DNA from: Malus domestica
Taxonomy: Eukaryota > Streptophyta > Magnoliopsida > Rosales > Rosaceae
Direction of reading: 5' to 3'
Assembly: GCF_042453785.1 (NCBI RefSeq)
Contig: NC_091669.1
Location: 11,668,501-11,732,500, forward strand
Length of the DNA stretch: 64,000 nucleotides
The position numbers and the translations under genes are program-made. Under the pieces are notes generated by a model. The model was not told the origin of the DNA. It saw nothing but the letters and a program-made list of their open reading frames with translations, and did no database searches. Position 1 is the first letter of the stretch, and each line of letters begins with the position of its first letter. This document shows, piece by piece, positions 57,163-64,000 of the stretch.

Positions 57163-57381
57163 CTAATAAGCAAACAAACAAGAGTTCGGAGCTCCTAAGT
57201 AAGAACTCCAATAAGAAAATGGGACTCTTTCAGAAATCGCTCCCCAGTCATGAGCAGCCTGTGCATGGTTGAAATCCCGCTCGAGTGACTCCTAAAGTGC
57301 ACGAGCAGACGCGCGATGATAAATTTAGATTCCTTATGCAGAAAGTAAAACGGGTTTTGGATGGTTTTCAAGGTTTTCTTA

Positions 57382-57590
57382 GGCTATCTCCAACCGAATG
57401 AGGGCAAGATGACTCATTTTAGCCCTATAGCTTTCCAAGAAATTAATATTTTAATGAATAGTGCCAGACATATTTCTTACCATCTCCAACCGAGGGGCCA
57501 AATGGCCATATAGGCTAGACATAGCCATGTGACAAAAAATCATCTCCAACCGAGGGGGTCAAAGGGCGATAGGCCAAACACAATTTATTA
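57382..57590. mobile_element. Truncated Harbinger-like element
   Basis: Starts GGCTATCTCCAACCGAATG after TTA. It shares internal phrases with 30929-31150 (TTAATATTTTAATGAA, CATCTCCAACCGAGG, CCAAACAYAATTTATTATTT). The other end is not found, so it is a left-end fragment. Confidence 0.7.
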
Positions 57591-57639
57591 TTTTAATTGA
57601 ATTAATATGGTTACTTAAATTAAACTACCTCAATCATTT

Positions 57640-57885
57640 TTCGAGATGGAATGCCAATAATTTTTCGAGATGAAATCTCAATAATTTTACGTCTTAGATT
57701 TCGAGTACCACGTGTCGATATGTAAGTAACTTTGCAGATTTATTGTTGATAAGGAATCTCAATAATTTTATGTATTAGATTTCGAGTGCCATGTGTCAAT
57801 ATGTGAGTAACTTTGCAGATTTCTTGTCGATATGGAATCTTAATAATTTTTCGGATAGGATTTCGAGTGCCACGTGTTGAGCTGT
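57640..57885. repeat. Tandem repeat, about 82-bp unit, three degenerate copies
   Basis: TTTCGAGTRCCAYGTGT recurs near 57698, 57780 and 57863. Units also share AATCTCAATAATTTTA and GTAACTTTGCAGATTT. Confidence 0.85.
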
Positions 57886-57937
57886 AATTGGTTGTGGGAA
57901 TTTTAGATAGGATTCTTATCTGCATGAATAAGGTGTG

Positions 57938-58612
57938 TAACAACCCAACCTGAAATTTACAGAATGGAAGGGTGTTTTCGTATTTTCACTTTGGTTGGGT
58001 TTCATTTGTTTAAAATATTGTTTTTGGTGTTAAATGGTGTGCTCAAGAGGTCCACCCCTGATTTTGGTCCCCTGGTTCTCCCTCCCTTTTTTTTTTGATT
58101 TTGTAACTCTCTCTCTCAAACTCTCACCCTCACTCTCGGCCCTCTCATTCCTCTCTAAAAAACCAACCCTCTTAGAGGGTTTTCACTCAAACAACAACAC
58201 ACAACAACCACTTAGACTACACCACAACCATCCCTCATAGTCCCTACAAGTTCTTGAACCATTCGAAAACTCACCCCCGAGCTGCACTATTCAAGGAACT
58301 TCTTCGGCGATTTCTCGCCATTTCCAATGAAGGTAAGCCTCAAAATTGGTCCCTATTGTTGTAGGTCATGTCTAGGTTCATGATTAGTAAGTTTTTGGGT
58401 GGTTTTGTTGGTGTAGGAACTCTGAAAAACTCAAGGAAAGTCACTGTGCAAATCTGGAAACTTCAAAATTGTGGTCTTTTGGCCATCTTTCAGGCCATTT
58501 TACGGCCACCTACGGCCACCACTTGGTCCCCACTTGATATGAATCTTTTCTCCACATTCCTAACTAAATTTTGGTTAAGAAACGAAGAAGTTACGAAGCA
58601 TTGAAAATTGCC
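57938..58612 (+). repeat. Possible LTR or repeat fragment
   Basis: Begins TGTAACAACCCAACCTGAAA, a TG start of a kind seen in some plant LTRs. It then has a TCTC-rich stretch and an AATGAAG|GTAAGC splice-donor-like site at 58327-58335. It contains no retroelement domain and no second copy in the window. It abuts the broken 3' end of copia 3. The identity is a guess. Confidence 0.3.
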
Positions 58613-59883
58613 CAAACTTTCGGCCAAAGACAATGAAGTTTTATAGCACCCTTGGGTTTAAACCCATGATCTCTCAACAATTTTTTCAACCACAACAACT
58701 TACATACACCATGAGACATACCACGAAACTTAGATTATGCACTTGACTTAGCCACCACTTTTTGTTTCTTGCTTCTCTAAGTAACTAAATTACCACCCAC
58801 AAATGTTAAGTATCCAGATGTAGATCATTGATCAGTGATAGAACTTGCCCAATCTGCATTTGTATACCATTCGACATTCAAATTACCATTCTTGGAGAAA
58901 ACCAAGCCTCTTTCAGGAGCCATTTTCAAGTACCTCAAAATACGAGTTACTGCATCCATATGAGCTTCACTAGGTGAGTGCATAAACTGACTTACCACAC
59001 TAACTGTATAAGCAATGTCAGGACGAGTGTGAGACAAATAAATTAATCTCCCCACAACCCTCTGATATCGTTCCTTATGAGTAGGAACTTGATCTGGAAA
59101 TAAGCCCAGACGATGATTCAGCTCAATCGGAGTGTCAATAGGTTTGCAATCTAACATACCTATTTCAGCTAACAAATCAAGAACATACTTCCGTTGAGAC
59201 AGAAAAATACCATGCTTGGATCGTGCAACCTCGATTCCAAGAAAATACTTTAATTCACCCAATTCTTTCATTTCAAATTTAGTAGCTAGATACTTTTGAA
59301 GACGTTGTATCTCCTTCTGATCATCACCAGTCACTATCTTACCATCAACATAAATAATCAATGTAGTTAGCTTACCATTTTGTCGTTTTAGAAACAAAGT
59401 ATAACCTGAATGACTCTGAATATACCCAAACTTCTTCATTGAACTTGTAAACCTCCCAAACCATGCTCTAGGAGATTGTTTCAAACCATACAAAGCCTTT
59501 TGTAACCTGCATACAACACCTTTTCCAGGAGATGTTTCGATACCAGGTGGGAGATCCATATAAACTTCCTTCTTAAGATCACCATGAAGGAAAACATTCT
59601 TAACATCAAACTGCAACAGAGGCCAATCCTGGTTTACTGCTATGGACAAAAGAACATGCATAGTATTAAGTTTGGCAACAGGAGCAAAAGTCTCCTGATA
59701 GTCCACCCCATAGGTTTGAGTATAACCCTTAGCAACTAATTTGGCTTTATACCGGTCAATAGAACCATCTGCTTTGTGCTTAATAGTGAACACCAATCTA
59801 CATCCAATAACTTTCTTCCCGTTTGGTAAAGGAACCAAATCCCAAGTAGAATTCTTTTCCAAAGCTTCCATCTCAACTTTCAT
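58613..59883 (-). pseudogene. Copia 3 RT and partial RNase H
   Basis: RT is largely open (59883-58825): [34 protein letters not shown] and a catalytic IIYVDGKIVTG, where the usual YVDD reads YVDG, so one catalytic Asp is lost. After a stop at 58825, RNase H similarity continues with further stops (RSKKQKVVAKSS) to about 58613. Confidence 0.85.
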
Positions 59884-60458
59884 GGCATTAACCTACTTAG
59901 GGTCAGACAAAGCATCTTGCAATTTTGTTGGAATTGATTCACTAGATAACTAACATATGTAAGATGCATATGGTTTGGACAAACGATGAGTAGACACATA
60001 ATTGTTGATAAGATATTTGGCTTTGGCATGCATATCAGGCTCATATTGTACTTTAGGTTTTCCATGATTAGCTCATGGAGGCAACTGATAAGTAGAAGAA
60101 TTATCAGAATTTACCTCATGTATGCCACCATCTTGTACTAAACTGTTAGAAGAATCATCATTGGACGAACCATCATCAGGCAACTCGTTAGACATACCAA
60201 CAGCAGGCAACCGATCATCAGAAGGTAATTCGTCAGACATATTAACAGGCAACTCTCTGGGCACATCTGATCTGTCGTCAGTAGAAATAGTTCCGGGAAT
60301 GATAGGTGACCGATCACTACCTGTAGCCGATTGATCAGTATCACGCAACATAATAGGTTTTGTTCCCAACTCTGCCTGTAACACATCATCCATACCATCT
60401 TTTCGAATCTGCACTTCACTCATCCTCTCCCCTTGAAGTGGAGAGTCGGAAGAGGGCT

Positions 60459-61034
60459 TCACTCATCCATGGTAAAATAAGTTTTTTGAGTTGGAGGATG
60501 ATAACACTTATAGCCTTTTTTATTGTTAGCATACCCAATAAAGACACATCGGAGAGCACATGCATTAAGTTTACTCCACTGATGAGAGTAGACATGCACA
60601 TACGCAATACAGCCAAACACTTTCGGAGGAAGCTTTGATACATAAACAAGATAAACATGTTTTTGTAGCACATCAAACGGTGTCTGAAAATTAAGAACCC
60701 TACTTAGAACACGATTAATCAAATACACAGCAGCCAAAACAACATGACCCCACAAATGACTAAGAACATATTTATCCAACATCAAGGAGTGAGCAACCTC
60801 CATTATTTGACGATTCTTCCGTTCGAACACACCATTTTGTTGGGGTGTAAATGGAGTAGTTGTCTGGTGAATAATACCATGATCATGAAAAAAGCATGCC
60901 AAAGTGTGATTCACATATTCTCTTCCGTTATCGGACCTGAAGACCTTAACTTTGGTCTGAAACTGAGTAGACACCATTGTACAAAATTCTTGAAGAAGCA
61001 ACATAACATCACTCTTATTCTTCATCAAGAACAC
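60459..61034 (-). pseudogene. Copia 3 integrase fragment
   Basis: Minus-strand frame with FRSDNGREYVN, TPFTPQQNGVFERKNRQIME and KVFGCIAYVHVYSHQWSKLN, the integrase core and C-terminal region. The open region at 60462-60073 is the Ser/Asp-rich linker between integrase and RT. Confidence 0.85.
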
Positions 61035-61109
61035 CTAAGTTAACCGAGTACAATCATTAATAAAAGTAACAAACCAACATAATCTATTAGAATTAACTTT
61101 CGCTGGACC

Positions 61110-61766
61110 CTACACATCAGAATGTATCAAATCAAATGGCAGAGTAGCTTTAGAATCACTTACGGGAAAGGAGGCACAATGACTCTTAGCCATGACACAT
61201 GTTTCACAATTGAACTCTGAATCACTACAAGTGCGAAACAAAGAAGGAAATAGATGCTTCATGTAACTGAATGATGGATGTCCCAATCGTCGATGCCATG
61301 ACCAAATTTGATGTCTGTCATCCATTTTAGCACTTAAAACTTGATGATTATTTGAACCGAAAACAACAATATCTTCCATAGTCAAGATGTACAAACCCCC
61401 TATTCTTTTACCACGACCAATTATCTTCTGAGTTGGAATGTCTTGAAAATAACAATACGTAGGGTAGAAGTGAACAGAACAATATAATGTATCAAGAAGT
61501 TTTCCTACTGATAAAGGATTTCACTTAACATCAGGAACAAGTAAAGCACATACCAGTGATAAGGTCGGAGTAAGAGAGACAGTGCCTTCACCCTTCATAA
61601 GGGAATGTGCTCTATTTGCACTAGTAATATACGGATCACAAACATAGTCATATAATTCATCAAACACTCTAGGGTCACCAGTCACATGATCAGTGGCCCC
61701 AGTATCAATTATCCATTTATTTGTTCCACCAAGATGCATAACAATACTATGATTATATTGAGCCAT
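61110..61766 (-). pseudogene. Copia 3 protease and integrase zinc region
   Basis: WIIDTGATDHVTGDP (61766-61521) is the protease active site. A stop near 61520 breaks the frame, and the zinc-binding region follows (WHRRLGHPSFSYMK, CETCVMAKSH, at 61394-61110). Confidence 0.85.
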
Positions 61767-62261
61767 TGAACTAAATCACGAACAATAAAGGCACAAAAGA
61801 TACGCAGCAGAATGAAAACAATTTACTAGAACACTGCAGTAAATCACTGTTCACGACACTATAGCAGCAGAGTATTCACGGACTGTAGCAATCACTGTTA
61901 CGGCACTGTAGAGGATCACTATTGTTCACAACGCAGACCACTGTTCACGCAATGTAGCAAATCGATGTACTGTAGCGCGACACTATTCATTATTTTTTTT
62001 TCAACGAAGGAAATCACGACAAAGGTGGGTACAAAATTAAAGCACACAGGTCACCAAGAGCGAACTGCTCTGATGCCATATCAAACTAAACATGGTAAAT
62101 ACCAAAAATATATATGACAATATTTGAGAATTTCTTATATATTCATTAATCTCGAAAGTGAAGTATCTACAGGAGTTACAATTGGCATTACATATGTACT
62201 TCACCAATGTGGGACAATAAACTACTATTTACACTTTAACTAATATATAACTCGCAACAAT

Positions 62262-63451
62262 TTGAAGAATGAGATTTATTTTGTGCGCTCGGGATACTAT
62301 GTAGCGATGGAGATGATGGAGAATGGTGAGTTTGGTCGTAAAAGGGGGGGAATGTTAACTTCGTCTCGTTTGATGGTGGGGATGTGGAAGATAACGTGGT
62401 CTCTTTTGGTGCCAAATAAAATTAGATTTATTTGGAAGGCGTGTCGAAAGGCGTTGCAAGTGAGGCATAATTTGGAGTAACGGCAGACACGGGTTGTGAA
62501 TAAGTGTGAACTATGTGGTGTACCTGACAAAACTGAGGCTCACCTGTTCTTTGGGTGTGAATTTAGTTGTGCTTTCTGGTTTAGGACGTCTTTGCAAATT
62601 GATATGGCGTCTATGGGGGCGAATGATTTTATGGAGGGTTGGTAGAGGTTAGTAGAGCGATTGGATAGAGAGGTGGCCTCAGAGTTGGTACTGCAGCAGG
62701 TGGCATTTGGTTTAGGGTGAATTTGGAAGTGTAGGAATGAAGCTATATTCAATGGAAATAGAATCCTACCCCATGTTGCAATTGATTTATGGTAGCAACA
62801 GGTTAGCGAATTCAAAGAGGCTATGGTAGTGGCGGTGGGGGAGAGGCAAAAAAGTAGGGACCTAAAGGTGGGTAGTAGTGAGACGGATGGGGTTGGGGGT
62901 GATGCATTCACATGGACGATTTGGCACTCTAAAGCTCAACTGTGATGCTGCATGGTGGAAAGCTACAAAGGTGGGTGGTGTGGGTTAGGTGCTTCGGGAT
63001 TTTGCCCGGATAACAAACCTTGCAGGTGGGGTAGGTGGGGAGCGTTTTGCTACTGCGATTATGGCGAAGGTTGAGACGATTGGGAAAGGGATGGAGATGA
63101 TTATTGCTAGTGATGTTATAGAGCCTGGGATTAGGTTGGTGGTGGAATCAGACTCAAATGGGTTGATCCAAATGATTAACGAGGAGGTCATGGCTGATGT
63201 GGCACTCGGTGTTTATCTCCAAGATATTTGGAGGATGGCGAGCTTGTTCCAATTGGTGAAGTTTTGCTTTACCCCTCGGTAATGCAATCGTGCAGTTCAC
63301 TTGGTGGCGGCACACGTAGTTAAGCATGACGGGAGATTTGGCTGGGATGAGTTAGGTCCGGAGTTTCTTTTTAATATTTTAGCAGAATATGCAAATGTAA
63401 CCATTCGTATTAAGTTCAATAAATTTCTATCTTTCGACAAAAAAAAAAAAT
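62262..63451 (+). pseudogene. L1-type LINE tail: RT zinc-binding and RNase H domains
   Basis: Pieces of a decayed LINE ORF2 3' end. The RT zinc-binding domain is recognisable by ITWSLLVPNKIRFIWKACRK and CELCGVPDKTEAHLFFGCEF, and an RNase-H-like domain by RLVVESDSNGLIQMINEEV and NRAVHLVAAHVVKHDG. Stops occur near 62478, 62645, 62718, 62793, 62943 and 63280. A poly(A) tract at 63439-63450 marks the 3' end. Upstream it abuts the LTR of copia 3, which may have inserted into it. Confidence 0.75.
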
Positions 63452-63564
63452 TTACTCTATGTAATTTGATCAATTTAATTCAAGTAGAGAAGAAACGCAC
63501 CTAATTCAGTTTGGGTACGAAAAAGAAAATTGTTCATATATTAATGACACTAGATTTTTTTTTA

Positions 63565-63792
63565 TTTTTTATGAAGAGACTGCAAAATGTAAAGAGGGAA
63601 GCCAATGAAGTGGCGCATCGACTCACACAGTATGGGTTAATATCAATCTCTAATTTTTGGTGTGTAGTTCTCGTTTTCGTCGAATGAAAAGCCTTGATAA
63701 GATTTTCATGAGGCCATATTTTTTACACCCTACCCTCTGTCGACATATTCTTCTAACCATTAATGAATATACTGCTCAAGAAAAAAATAACA
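63565..63792 (+). pseudogene. Second LINE 3' fragment
   Basis: Reads RLQNVKREANEVAHRLTQYG, the end of a LINE RNase-H-like domain. It ends in non-coding sequence finishing TACTGCTCAAGAAAAAAAT. Confidence 0.6.
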
Positions 63793-63951
63793 AAGAGAAG
63801 ACGGTCATGTTGCAGTCTAAGATAGAACCTTAAAGAATCAAACATACATCATGTTTACTGTTTGTACCGTACTTGACCAATCCCGAAACTACTGAGCACC
63901 GGTCAACGTTATACCGTCAAAGACCCAGAAGAGTTTCCCTCCAACCAGGAG

Positions 63952-64000
63952 GCCAATCACAGCACGACACGTGACATTAGAAGCCAATCATAGCACGACA
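63952..64000 (+). promoter_or_regulatory. Duplicated CCAAT-box block
   Basis: GCCAATCACAGCACGACA (63952-63969) and GCCAATCATAGCACGACA (63983-64000) are direct copies 31 bp apart, with CACGTGAC between them. CCAAT and G-box-like motifs together suggest promoter sequence of a gene beyond the window. Confidence 0.4.

Larger units (their letters stand above)
58613..62254 (-). mobile_element. Ty1/copia retrotransposon 3, truncated
   Basis: On the minus strand the order is: LTR (about 62254-62079), primer site TGGCATCAGAGC (62078-62067), protease, integrase, RT and part of RNase H. Gag is missing: only about 300 bp lie between primer site and protease, rich in repeated CACTGTAGC. The 3' end stops inside RNase H near 58613 and no 3' LTR was found. 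Numerous stops and frameshifts are present. Confidence 0.85.

Overview
This window is plant nuclear DNA: AT-rich intergenic sequence, GT-AG introns, plant-specific gene families, and a dense load of LTR retrotransposons, LINEs and small inverted-repeat elements. The repeat types fit a woody rosid of the apple/pear kind, but that placement is a guess from repeat style. No prokaryotic, organellar or CRISPR feature was seen.

Genes supported by sequence: a PAR1-like atypical HLH regulator (6490-6924, +); a tail-anchored coiled-coil protein like peroxisomal and mitochondrial division factor PMD1/2 (18444-19400, +); a three-exon gene for an acidic Ser/Glu-rich protein with a basic N-terminus and a SWRSCCGLFE tail (24427-26016, -); a ribosomal-L1-domain nucleolar protein (28938-30365, +); a candidate two-exon gene for a 69-residue protein (33186-35253, +); and a small xyloglucan endotransglucosylase/hydrolase (XTH) cluster. 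The cluster has two intact three-exon genes (39249-40532, -; 50400-51609, +) and a third broken copy between them (42340-48623, -). A ribose-5-phosphate isomerase fragment lies at about 20990-21310.

Mobile DNA by region. 2.8-6.1 kb: tandem array of copia LTR/leader/gag-start units, split by a 1.16-kb solo LTR. 9.7-18.0 kb: a Harbinger-like MITE, then a Mutator-like element with long terminal inverted repeats. Inside that element sits a LINE-type insertion with a 22-bp target duplication, which carries two LINE 3' ends around a 4-kb segment of tandem repeats and one coding frame. A hAT-like element just upstream of the PMD-like gene follows. 21.3-23.3 kb: a MITE and a hAT-like element. 30.9-32.0 kb: a Harbinger-like element. 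37.4-39.0 kb: a reduced LTR element carrying a nested MITE. 41.8-62.3 kb: a hAT-like element and three copia elements, one very young (LTRs differ at 1 of 280 positions), one older (8 of 373) and one truncated. 62.3-63.8 kb: decayed LINE tails.

The genes are unrelated housekeeping and growth functions (light/growth regulation, organelle division, ribosome assembly, wall remodelling), not an operon or pathway. The most informative structures are the nested insertion at 10.3-16.4 kb and the XTH inverted duplication, whose pseudogene intron was hit by the young copia element.
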